Part shown: positions 12,658-23,044 of the stretch, in pieces
Numbering within the stretch: the stretch's first letter is position 1
Layout: every line of letters begins with the position of its first letter
Assembly: GCF_008831285.2 (NCBI RefSeq)
Contig: NC_045142.1
Location: 4,969,501-5,033,500 of the forward strand
DNA from: Nymphaea colorata
Lineage: Eukaryota; Streptophyta; Magnoliopsida; Nymphaeales; Nymphaeaceae
DNA length: 64,000 nucleotides
Direction of reading: 5' to 3'
Program-made: the position numbers and the translations under genes
The notes under the pieces: model-generated
Told to the model about the DNA's origin: nothing
The model's database searches: none
What the model saw: only the letters and a program-made list of their open reading frames with translations

Positions 12658-12878
12658 CATCATTTTCACTAGTTCCATCAGCGAGCCCTGTCTTGAGTTG
12701 AAAAAGCTCCATGGCGTTGAGGATGGGAGGAAGGGATGCATCTCGTGTGTTGACCAAGGAAACCTTCGATCCAGCAGTCAGATCACGACCATGATTATAG
12801 TCGGTCACATATGTCCCATAAGGAGGGATTATTGGATCGTCGTTCCGCTTGATGCCATCAACCATGAAGTCGAATGAC
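12658..12878 (-). pseudogene. Copy 1 malectin exon 3, 5' half missing
   Basis: The exon encodes the C-terminal malectin-like part: RSFDFMVDG, IIPPYGTYV, SKVSLVNT and the family signature LPPILNAMELF. The donor GTATCT follows GATG, as in copy 2. Copy 2 has a 485-nt exon here; only the last 221 nt are present in copy 1. Similarity stops at an AG (12879-12880), preceded by TTTTCAATGC, that could act as an acceptor. Joined to exon 2 it keeps the frame (FV-R-SFDF) but removes about 88 residues from the middle of the domain. I searched 12.9-14.8 kb by eye for the missing half (YPDDPYDRYW region) and did not find it. Confidence 0.8.
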
Positions 12879-13789
12879 CTGCATTGAAAATCAAAGAGCC
12901 TCAAACCAGTTACAGCTAAATAACACCGCATTATTCCTGTTACCAAACGCTCTTTTAAGAGGTTCATACCAGTCATATATACATATATATATATATAGTC
13001 CATATGGTCGGTTGCTTATAAGAAACTTGTTGAGAAATATGTATTTGAGGTTCTCAAGCAAGAGGACTCGAGAAGGTTTTCTCATGATGAGCTGCGTGTC
13101 AAGAGAATCAGGCTGTTACGCTGTTAGTGGGTTGGTGGAAAGAATCAAATCAGCTTTTACCTTGTCGTCCATCAAAAATTGACAACCACCTGCTGTTAAC
13201 AATGTTTATAATTCATTGTAAAGAGCAAATAAGTACTTAGGGCAGATTCATTCATTTTCTGTGTTTTAATTGATTGTATATATACGTCTGTAAGTCGTTC
13301 ATTTCTAATTGAAAAACAATTACACTTCTCCTAAGCATCGGTTCTCTTCCTGCTTTATCTCAGCCTACTCTGCTTTCCCCTGTTTTTTTGTTCTGCATCT
13401 CTGCAAAACTTTAGTCTTGAGACTTTATCAGAACTAAATCGTCTCACCCAAAAGGAAAAATGCATAAAGATGGTGGTGGATCTGTTAGAGGGGCGAAGTT
13501 TGACGTGTGACAATATTGTGTGGAAGTGTTCTTGAAGTAGGACGGGTTGGTGGAGGATGCTTCCTGTGCGTTGGAGGAGGGACTGGTTGTCAGGAAGTTC
13601 TCTCACTGTCTTATTTTGAAATCATTGGATGCGAGGCTGGTTGGCTGGTGAACGCATCGGTGTGCCAATTCAGAGTGAAGATCATCCATCATATGCGGAA
13701 CATCCGTGTTTGTGACGATTTTCTTTCTTGTGAAGCCGTGTCCTGGATGATTTATTAGGGGACTATTGCTGGTGTTAGCCTCATAAGGC

Positions 13790-14180
13790 GGCACACGAGC
13801 TCGATCTGAGCCAGTTCAACTCGACTGATCAAATGAAAAAAATCGAGCTCGGCTTGAACTTGAGTAAGCCGAGCTCCATACAACGTCGAGCTTTCCTTGA
13901 TTCGTTTCTGTTAAGTTTGTTGCTACTCGTTTAACTATTGTCTCATTATATTTCAGCAATATTCATTATGTAGCCGAATCGAGTGGAGTTGAACCGAGCT
14001 TAAAGGAGTTGAGTTTGTATAACTGGAACTCAATTTGTTTAACATTTTTTGCGTACATTTGGACTCGATCTCCACTCATTTTTGCTGGACTCGCTGTGCG
14101 GCTTTAGGCCTTTCAATATTCTGCCCTCTGATTGTAAATAATAACGTATTCTGTTGTTCTATTTTCAATATACAAAGACC
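13790..14180. repeat. Diverged dispersed repeat rich in GAGCTCG/CGAGCT
   Basis: This part of copy 1 intron 2 has repeated CGAGCTCGGCTTGA-like words and GAACTCG/TCGACT variants, typical of old dispersed repeats in plant genomes. A related fragment with ACCGAGCTCAACC lies near 11272-11310. No coding potential was seen. Confidence 0.35.
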
Positions 14181-14822
14181 ACCCAGCCGATTTTCATCAA
14201 GCAAAGATGAAAATACTTTTTAAAAGATACCCTTCAATGAAAGAGAAAATGCCTCACCCAACTGAGTTTATCCCTTGATATTATACCGGTATATGCAGAA
14301 CAATTTAAAAAAAATACCAAAATTAATGTGGAGTATATATATGCATATGCATAAAATACCGTAGAAAGTTAAAATTAAAGTAAAATATAATTAAAAAGTA
14401 ATATAAATAAATATAGTACATTTTAATGACCAATCACCGACAGAAAAAGAACGAAAATTGGGTTAAAGATAAGCTAAATCAGGTGAATATAACTCATTTA
14501 AATCGGCTCCATCCAAAAATTAACCAGCGTATCCCCATATATTATGTGCTATTGGTAAAGGAGACCTAATTACCTAAGTATGCACGTGACTTTTGCGCAT
14601 GGGTGAAAAATGACCAGGGTACCCCTCGTTCGCCGAAGGTAAAGGCCTTTGCATAAGAAGGCAAAAAGCTGGGAAGTGAAAACTGAAAAGTGTGAATTTT
14701 CTAAAATATCTATTTTTTAAACGACGAAAGTGTCATGAATTTTCTAAAATATCTATTTTTTAAACGACAAAAGTGTCCCGAGAGAACGCATCAAAGTTCA
14801 CGTATACATCTTTTCATCTTAC

Positions 14823-15348
14823 CTCACAAAGTTCTTCGCTCCGAAGGCCGTCCGGTTCGTCCACAGGAGAACGTCTTCTTCGCCGTTCGTTTGGTACATG
14901 CCCGTCTCCAGTTCCCTAATTTCGAGAGTAGAGATGAAGGGTATCTGGTCAGGCGACGTCCTAGCAACACAGATGCTGATCTTGTTTCTCTTGGGGGCAT
15001 ATATTACTTCACGATAGTAGGACTGGCTGGATGAAGTGACGACGTCCACCCAATGGTTGCCATCGAATTGAAGACCGAAGGATGGGGACGATGACTTCCT
15101 GTCGTAGTTGCCGTAGAAGAAGGATGCTCGAACCATGTGTTTCCTTCCCGTCGCCACGCCTGGGATGACGTAGCAACTCTTCTTTTGGGAGGAAAAGTAA
15201 CGGAGGCTGTTGATCTCTGAGTCGTATACACCATGATTCTGGACTTGGGCAGCTTCCCCTGTCTTGATATAACCGTCGTCGACGACCCAATCGATACCCC
15301 ACCGGTCGGTGTGGTTGGCAGTTCCTCCACAGTCAATACTCAAGAACA
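14823..15348 (-). pseudogene. Copy 1 malectin exon 2
   Basis: This 526-nt exon is open throughout. It starts FLSIDCGG, the typical opening of the malectin-like domain, and continues with LRYFSSQKKSCYVIPGVA, the motif RASFFYGNYD, and ISICVARTSPDQIPFISTLE. The acceptor is CTTCAG and the donor AG/GTAAGA. It is colinear with 61153-61681 (copy 2) and 49279-49804 (copy 3), so the three paralogous exons can be compared directly. Confidence 0.9.
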
Positions 15349-15559
15349 CTGAAGGAAATTAACAAAGGAAACTCACCAGTTATGATATATGAAGAATTGA
15401 AGGGCTCCATTCTTGATGGATTGACTATAGTTCCTTGAAATAAAAATCTACCCGTGTGAGAGCAATTGATCTCCAAAATTTTGCGATTTTTGAAAATCAT
15501 TGGTTAATGATATGTAGAGGAAGCAGCCGATAACTAACTATGTATAAAGCAAGCTCCCA

Positions 15560-16525
15560 GTTGAAGGTTGTGCTTCTTGTTGTTACTGGAGCAGGGGTAA
15601 CTAAGAGCACTAATTATGCCTACGCTGCCTGTGGATATGTGTGTTATTCCTTGATTGACGGATAATGAAAACTAGCCGGAGGTGAGATCATGAGAACGCT
15701 TACGTTTATCAGCAAATCCGGAGAAAATTTGGATCCCAACGCATAAGCAGGCAAGAAGGACCAGGTATGTTGCCATTTTAAAAGGATGATCTACCGTACA
15801 AGTCTCCACGATCAGAACACAATTCAGAAGCTGATCCAACCTCCTTCTCTGCAAAGAGAGACTATAAAGAAGTCCGTTGATGTTTTTAAAGCAAACCATG
15901 AAATGACATGCCACTTTAACGAGTATTCTATGTAATTAAGAAGCCTTATCGAAAGTCCTCATTTGACGATTATTCATCATCTGTCATTGTTGCTTCGCCA
16001 CGAAAATTCAACAAGATGGTACCATAATGCATTCATTGTGCTAAATCCATCCGTATACTGGTGGGAACCACCCTGAGCTGTGTTATCCGTCTAATGACCC
16101 CGTCGGTTTGGGGTATTTAATGCATTCATTGTGCTAAAGTCATCGGTATATTGGTGGGAACCACAATCCCAAGATCATGCGTCTTGGATATTCAATTCTA
16201 GATGACTATATCAGAGCCAACGTTCATAAAAAAAAATTCTTCAAGGTAATAACATATCTCTTCTGACTGAAATAAAATAACCCTGATAGCCTCGTCTGGA
16301 CCTGATCTGCTGGCCTGTCTAGACCTTGCAGAGTCCAGTACTTAAGCTTGGCTTTGACTGAGATCATCATTTCGTGGAAATTTTTCCTTGCGCTATTAAA
16401 GGATGAAGCATTGATGAAATCCTGGACCAGGAGTCAGAGGAACAGAATTTTTTGTTTCATATATATCCCAGTTGGATTACGATAAATAGGATCTTGTAGT
16501 CTATCTAGTTGTTCTCAACTACGTA
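15560..16525. repeat. Left arm of the large inverted duplication
   Basis: This arm covers intron 1, exon 1 and the proximal upstream region of copy 1. Its reverse complement is recognisable at 18960-20193. Examples are the segment around AGTACTTAAGCTTGGC with TTTCGTGGAAATTTTTCC, the block containing CATATACTGGTGGGAACCACAATCCC, and intron 1. The spacer between the arms is about 2.4 kb. Confidence 0.8.
15704..15776 (-). pseudogene. Copy 1 exon 1, signal peptide
   Basis: The exon opens with ATG at 15774-15776 and encodes MATYLVLLACLCVGIQIFSG followed by FADK, a classic secretion signal, before a GTAAGC donor. Its 73-nt length and phase match copies 2 and 3 exactly. An upstream in-frame Met would add residues that do not look like a signal peptide, so I chose this start. 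Confidence 0.85.
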
Positions 16526-18960
16526 CGTAGCGGTTGGTTCATATCAGAGCCAGATTTACGGCGATATATATTTTCAAACTTTAAATAATTTGTAGCTAGT
16601 TGACCTGTGTTTTTTTGAACTAGAAAATATCAGCCCATGAAAATTGAGGTTTGAGTTAATATGAATTACCACATTTGTTCGTTTTTTTTCTTTAAATAAA
16701 ACACATTTTCTTGCGTACAAGATCAGCAAAATCATGTCCAAAATGCCTCAAGTTTTGTGTTATGTCATGACACTAATAAATTATTGGAAGAAGTTTAATA
16801 CTTGTATTGTAACTAGGTAATGAAACGGTCTCAAGGCGCACTCGACCACCGAACGTACAATTCCGCGCAATCCTATCAACAGTGACTCGCGTATCTCCCC
16901 TTCCGGTTAAAAGAAAGTCGTCAGTTGTCTGCCTTGACAGCGAAAAGATCGCCTGCTCATGAGCCCGTCCATCACCTGGTCGACGGGGCACTGCCACGTC
17001 AATGTCACGTTTCCCTGTCAAAACAGCGTCTCCTAACGAAGTCGTCCATCGCCGGAGGACGGAGCACAACCAAGTCAAGGTCTCCTCCAGCCATTATTCA
17101 CATTCTTTAAGTGAATAATAATGTGCTGCAATGTCAAGTATCAAGGGAAACCTAATCCTGCATTAATCCTTTTGATGGCAAGAAAGTTTTCAAGTTCATG
17201 ACAGAATCTGCCTGCAACTTCTTTGCAAGCATTCCATGTTATTCTGTTATATGGGATTCTGATCTGTTTGATGCTCATAACATGAACAACTTATTAAGAA
17301 GTTGGGCGGTTTGCTGCGCGCGCCCTTGAAAGGTTTCTCATTTCTTTGCTCCGAACTGAAACATGCAAGCGGTTTATATAAATCGAAGCTTCAATCTCAA
17401 GCTCGAACTTTTGTGCTCTGTTCTTCTAGACAATCTTTAGATTGTCCTAGTTCTTTCAGAAGGTGATGAGCTGGGATGATGAAACCATCATGCATCCATA
17501 CGGATGATGACTTCTCATTTGCATAAACTGGGTTAACATTAATTTGTTATAAAATTTTGTATTTGACTCCCATTCATTGCTCTGTTCTTTAGAGCTTTCC
17601 CCGTCATTTAAAAAAAGGACAAAACAATGGCATCGGTCTCATTGAAAACTGTGAAGAAGACTACAAGACCTAGGAGGTCCACACGCACAAAGAGAAGACT
17701 AGTTCTCAAATAGACAGCACCATTCCATTGTCTGGCGTCTCCAGTGTTATAAAGGGTTTGGTGGTCGGTCGTTTTCTACATCTACACATCCCTCACCTTC
17801 CCCATCTGGTTGAAATTGTTGAACAAGAAAAGAACCTCGATCCTAATCTTCAAACACTTGATAGCTCGTGAAAACAAAATTTAATAATTATAATTTTTTA
17901 AAACTTTAATTTGGCCCCGGTAAAGATATAGAAAATTTATGTTTAGTCCATGTAAAAATTTCAAAAATATTGACCGGCCTTTCCAAGGAAAATTTTTTGT
18001 TTCGGCCTTGGCAGTGTGCAATTTTGAAATTATGAGTTGGGAAAGTGGCCATCAAATTAATTCCATGGAAGTAAAAAAAAAAAAAAAGGAAAGAACGAAA
18101 ACATCAGCAACGAGAAGAGCTCTTTTCTTCTTTGATAAGTTCTTAAAAAATCATATACTACTTGATTGATTAATTAACTCTTCTATCTGTCATTTGGCAA
18201 AAAAAGGTACTAGGAATGTCATCTCCATTATCTCCATACAAAAAGTTACTACATACACGCCTGGAGGGAATTTGATATAGTCGCTCTATCAACAAGAGTT
18301 TAATGTGCGTCCTTTTTAACTACTTTACAGATTTGAGAGCAGGGATGAATTACTTTAGAGATTTTACAGCAAGGCAAAACTAAGGGGGACTGGCAGGGCC
18401 ATGCCTCTCCCCGCCCCCTTTCTCAAAACAAAATAAAATTGTTAAATTTACATATAAAATTTTTAAAATTTCATTTATTTCATATAAAAAAGTTTAAAAA
18501 TTGATATTTCGGTTCTTGTCAAAATGTCGAAACTATAATTCGACCCCTCTCATAAAAAATTATTGGCTTTAAGAAGAACAAAAATTGATATACAGCCATA
18601 CAAATGAAGCCAAACATATATCAAGGATTCAGAACCGAGTGTGGGTCGTATTCGACACTCGATATCGTCTTTCGTCTTTCAAGCTGGAAATGGAAGTTAC
18701 TTACGACGGAATATTTTCCTTCCGTGTTTACCGCTGGGTTGAAAAATAGTGGTAAAAATATTATTTTAAAGCCCCACAATCAGTGCCGCCCAAAGGAGCA
18801 ACGCCATTGAAGAACGATTACATGCTTATTTGTTCCTATTTTGAACGTGCGTTGGGTAATTCATATTAACTCGAATCTCAATTTTCATCTTTCGGTCAGC
18901 AAGAGTTTTTGAGTCTGTTCCTTTATCTTAGGTCTAGGGGGCGGCGACGCCTTGAGGCTC
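16525..18960. other. Upstream region of copy 1 and inverted-repeat spacer
   Basis: No gene is seen here. 16730-17270 is shared with other parts of the window: 16730-16870 is inverted relative to 27650-27810, and 16880-17270 is inverted relative to about 51310-51720. 17640-17870 holds a repeat found four times in the window. 18360-18560 has CTCTCCCCGCCCCC and CGACCCCTC motifs like a decayed small hAT-type insertion. The rest is AT-rich and unassigned. Confidence 0.55.
17640..17870 (-). repeat. Conserved ~200-bp upstream repeat, copy 1 of 4
   Basis: It contains the words CACACGCACAAAGAGAAGAC, TGTCTGGCGTCTCCAGTG and TTCCCCATCTGGTTGAAATT. It is the reverse complement of the copies at 29955-30165, 50920-51150 and 63580-63800. 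Three of the four copies lie 1-2 kb upstream of a receptor exon 1. No function is recognised. Confidence 0.75.
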
Positions 18961-20193
18961 CTTATCCCGTACGTAGTTGAGCACAGCTTGATAGACTAGC
19001 AGATCCTATTTAACGTAATCTAACTGGGGTATATATGAAACAAAAAATTCTGTACTACTGACTCCTGGTCTAAGATAAATGAATCCATACCATCAAGTGA
19101 CTCAAATGATTCATCCTTTTAAAAGCGCAAGGAAAAATTTCCACGAAATGATGATCTCAGTCAAAGCCAAGCTTAAGTACTGGACTCTACAAGGTCTAGA
19201 CCGGCGTGCAGACCAGCTCCAGACAAGGCTATCTGGGTCATTTTGTTTGAGTCAGAAGACATATGATATTACCTTGAAGAATTTTTTCATGAACGTTGGC
19301 TCTGATGTAGTCATCTAGAATTGAATATCCAAGATGTTTGCTCTTGGGATTGTGGTTCCCACCAGTATATGGATGAATTTTAGCACAATGCATGCATTAA
19401 ATACCCCTATCAGATGGGTGGTTTCCACGGCCAGTACTATCTTGTTGAATTTTCATGGGGAAACTACAATGACACATGATGAATAATCGTCAAACGGGGA
19501 CTTCTGCTAAGGCTTCTTAATTACCTTCGAGTACTCTTTAAAAACATGTCACTGCGTTTCGTGCCATACAGAAGCATGCCTCTAGGGAAAAACATCAACT
19601 GGACATCTGTGTAGTCAGTTGTTCTAGATTTCATGTTTGGATGGTTAAGTGGCTATGGATCAACATCTACTGCTGACATGAAATACAGTATAGCATGCAT
19701 TACATAGAGAGGAAAAGAAGAACAATCTCTTGCAACTTGAGAAAAAGTACGGAATCACTACGTAGTTGTGCAAGGAGACTCATTTTCTGGAGTCTGCCCC
19801 TCCACCCTTTTATTTTCAAGATCCGGTTTACCTTGATCCGGGATAGAACACCAACACCCAACCTTGATAGATCCAGATCCTTTTTTTGCTCCATTGGATC
19901 GTATCTAGGGTCCAGTTGGATGAAGCAGCTAGCTGGCTAGCTTTGCCCTTGAAGGAAATTGAAACTCAAACATTCGGCTCCAATGAGGATGCCCTGATCA
20001 GTTCTTGAATTTGGGGAGTACAGAATGATAAACTTATCATTCTCCTGATTTGCTGATAAATATAAGCGTTCTCCTGATCTCACCTCCGGCTAGTTTTCAT
20101 TATCCGTCAATCAAGGAATAACACACATATCTGCACGTAGGGTACACATAATTAGTGCTCTTAGTTACACCTGCTGCAGTAACATCAAGCACA
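18960..20193. repeat. Right arm of the large inverted duplication
   Basis: This is the reverse complement of 15560-16525, including the upstream region, the 3' end of exon 1 and most of intron 1. The part equal to the 5' half of exon 1 (about 19800-20040) is replaced by other sequence. The arm is cut at 20193 by a copia element and resumes at 26541. Confidence 0.8.
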
Positions 20194-20630
20194 TGTTGGA
20201 GTTCTTGCAGCGGAATGACACTTGTTATCTCTTCTACGTTTCTTGAGCAAGTTCACCAATGGAGTCTCCCATGGTAAAAGCACCAAAACAGTAATTAGCA
20301 ACAGCAATTGAAACAAGAGAACAAAGAGAGAGAGATCGAAGCAGAGAGAATTTGCGGGCTTGCTTCTATGAGGCACAAAGTAGGGCAATCTCTCAATCAA
20401 CCCTAATTTTGACTATTGTAGGGCTTTTATAATCAGCCTCATACGTTCCCATATGCTCAGCATGCGGTTAAGTTCAGTGAGACATTTCAGGAATAGATAA
20501 TGTAAAAACCAGAATTTGTTTTGAAGATCCTTAGTTTGAAAACCTTTTTGCAAAGTTTATCTTGTAACTACTAGTGGGCCCCCTCACAGTAATGAGAGAT
20601 ATGGTTAGGGCTCATGGCCACTATCGAACA
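20194..20630 (-). repeat. 3' LTR of the degenerate copia
   Basis: This 437-bp direct repeat of 26068-26540 shares CAAGTTCACCAA, AGCACCAAAACA, ATTGAAACAAGAGAACAAA and CAACCCTAATTTTGACTATT. Many substitutions and small indels separate the two LTRs, so the element is not young. Confidence 0.88.
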
Positions 20631-22843
20631 TCCCTCACTTGGCCATGAGACTACCCAGACTCCAGCTACGTGATTTTTCATAATTGGTTTATCCATCGTA
20701 ACTTAATTTGTTTAAGGTTTGTAGCAAAAATTTTCCTTTCAATGGTTTACCTTTGCAACCTTTCGAACATATCTTAGCCCCATATAGGCTACATGCTTGG
20801 CAAACATATATTCAAAAATTCCCTTACTTAAGGGGTTAACTACTATATCATTCATTGGTAAGCATGTAATCAGTTGAGATTTCATTTTTCTCAATTATTT
20901 CATAAACTTGTGATATTTCACCATTATATGCTTACTCTTTGAGCTAACCATCTATTTTTCATAAGAGATATTGTTGTCTGATTATTACAATATAGTTGAA
21001 CTAGTTCATGATCAACATCTAGCTTCAAGTGTTTCAAAAACCGATTTATTCAGCCTGTAAAGATAGTTGCAACATTACATGCTATATACTTTGATGAGTA
21101 TGCAGAGAAACACATCACTGTTTCTTATAGGAGTAGGTTATTGCTCCTCTTTCAAAACGGAACAAATATCTAGATGTGAACTTACTATTGACTTTACAAC
21201 TTGTAAAATTGTCATTAGAATAGCCAACTAAAGTTAATTCATGACCTTGATAGGACAATGTCAAGTCTTTTGTTCATTTAATAAGCAAAAAAATCTTTTT
21301 ACTTCTTGCAAATGAGGCCAACCAGCACTACTTTGGTAGTGACTCACAAAACTAATAGGAAAGCTTATATCAGGTTTTGTACATAGTATTAGATACGTTA
21401 AGCTACTAACAACCTGAGCATATGGGATATTTAATTTCTGTTGTCCTTCACAGAAATTATCGCTTTTGCTTATATTTACTCTTTCGGCTATGAGAGTCCC
21501 AATCAATATTGCATTGCGAACTTCTTTAAGATATAATCAATATATTGTTCCTGGCTCAAACTCAAAATCCTTGAGTTTTTATCACGAGTAATCTTTATAC
21601 CTAGGATATAGGATGCCTTACCCATGTCATTCATTTCAAAGTTTCAATTCAGCCAAGTCTTTGTTTTGAATATAATTTTATTATTGTTTCCAATCAGTAA
21701 TTTGTTATTGACATATAATGACAGGATGCAAAAAAGACTCACTTTTTCATACATATACAAAGTGGTATAGCAGATTTGCTACATATTCAAGCTTACTTCT
21801 TGCCTTATAAAAAGTAAAACACCACTGTTGAACTGCGTAAGGATATTTTCAACTTGTATACGTTATCTTTATTTTATTTAATGACATATCTTTGTGGTTG
21901 TGTCATACAAATAGTTTCTTTTAACTTACCATTAAAAAATATTTTTTACATCCATCTGCCAATATCCAAGTCATCGAAAGCAGCGATAGCCAAAATTATT
22001 TTGATGGAGACAAATTTTGTAATTGGTGAATAGGTTTCTAAATTACAATTTCATTCCTTTTGGGAATAACCTTTCACCATTAGTTTTGATTTAAATTTCT
22101 CGATTGAATCATCAATCTTATACTTTTTTTGAGTGCACATTTACACCAAATGGGTTTTCTTTCTTTAGGAAGATCTACTAATAACTTGATTTTTTTCTAT
22201 GGATTCAATTTCTTCATCCTTAGATTTTAACTAATATGAAAATTCATGCAAATTTATCATTTCATCATATGTTTGATTATCTAACATTTCTTCAATATTA
22301 ACTAAATATCATAGCTCATCTGCTAAGTATATATAATAATCATTCAAATATGGAGGAGCTCTAGGTCTTTTATGACTTGACAAAGTCTGAGAAGATGAGA
22401 CACCAGAATCCATTGGTTCATTACCAAACTGTTCCACAATCGATTCATTGTCAGACTATTCTCCAGTCGGTTCATTGCTAGACTGCTCATCTGAATAAAT
22501 CAAATAATCTAAATGGACTAGTTTGACCTTTTACTGAGTTATTGTCCTCAGTATTGAGTTCTTCTAGGAACTCTATATCCCTACTTCCAATAAATCTCAC
22601 AGTTGAATGATATAATGTGTAACTTTTGGAATTTTTTGAATATCCAATAAATAAACATCTTACAGACCTATTATCTAGTTTATCCATATTTTGATTTAAG
22701 ATTTTAACATAGGCTACATATCTCCATCTTCAGAGATGACTTAGATCTGGTTTCATACCAGTCTATCTCTCTTAAAGAGTGGTCAGAAGTACTTTGCATG
22801 ACACTCGATCTATAGTATACATAGCTGTTAATACAGCTTCATC

Positions 22844-23044
22844 TCAAAATACTTTGGGTAAGTGTATACTTGTCAACATGGATCTTACCATGTTTAAGAG
22901 GGTTTCGTTACACCTCTCAGCTACATCATTTTGTTGTGGTGTTTTAGGCATTGTTTTTTGCCAAATAATTCCAAGGTCTTTACAATATTCGAGGAATTCA
23001 TTTGATGTATATTCACCACCTCGATCAGACCTTATAATCTTCAT
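22844..23044 (-). pseudogene. Copia integrase core fragment
   Basis: The fragment reads KIIRSDRGGEYTSNEF, then TPQQNDVAERCNETLL, the second Asp and Glu region of the copia integrase catalytic core. Frame breaks lie on both sides. It belongs to the element at 20194-26540. Confidence 0.85.

Larger units (their letters stand above)
1230..15776 (-). pseudogene. Malectin-like LRR receptor kinase, copy 1 (13 exons, broken)
   Basis: The parent family consists of single-pass plasma-membrane receptor kinases: signal peptide, malectin-like ectodomain, a few LRRs, membrane helix and cytoplasmic Ser/Thr kinase (LRR-I type, the FRK1/IOS1 group). Exons read on the minus strand with GT/AG borders: 15704-15776, 14823-15348, 12658-12878, 10023-10175, 9297-9365, 9137-9208, 7484-7555, 5954-6153, 4424-4641, 4202-4328, 2687-2755, 2427-2599, 1230-1659. 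Intron phases agree throughout except at three lesions. The first 264 nt of exon 3 are absent, exon 4 has a 20-bp tandem duplication giving an in-frame TAG, and exon 12 lacks 8 nt just after the kinase DFG segment. Without the exon 4 and 12 lesions the frame would give about 797 codons, ending PLAR. Two independent frame breaks argue for a pseudogene, although an assembly error could explain either one alone. Confidence 0.85.

Noticed and set aside
15861-15866. TATAAA about 85 bp upstream of copy 1 ATG (also 50251 for copy 3)
   Set aside because: TATAAA is on the plus strand, whereas the genes run on the minus strand, so it is in the wrong orientation, and copy 2 lacks it.
16773-17110. Overlapping 60-100-codon frames upstream of copy 1
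   Set aside because: The region is a duplicated upstream segment whose paralogues at 27.65 and 51.5 kb do not keep the frames.
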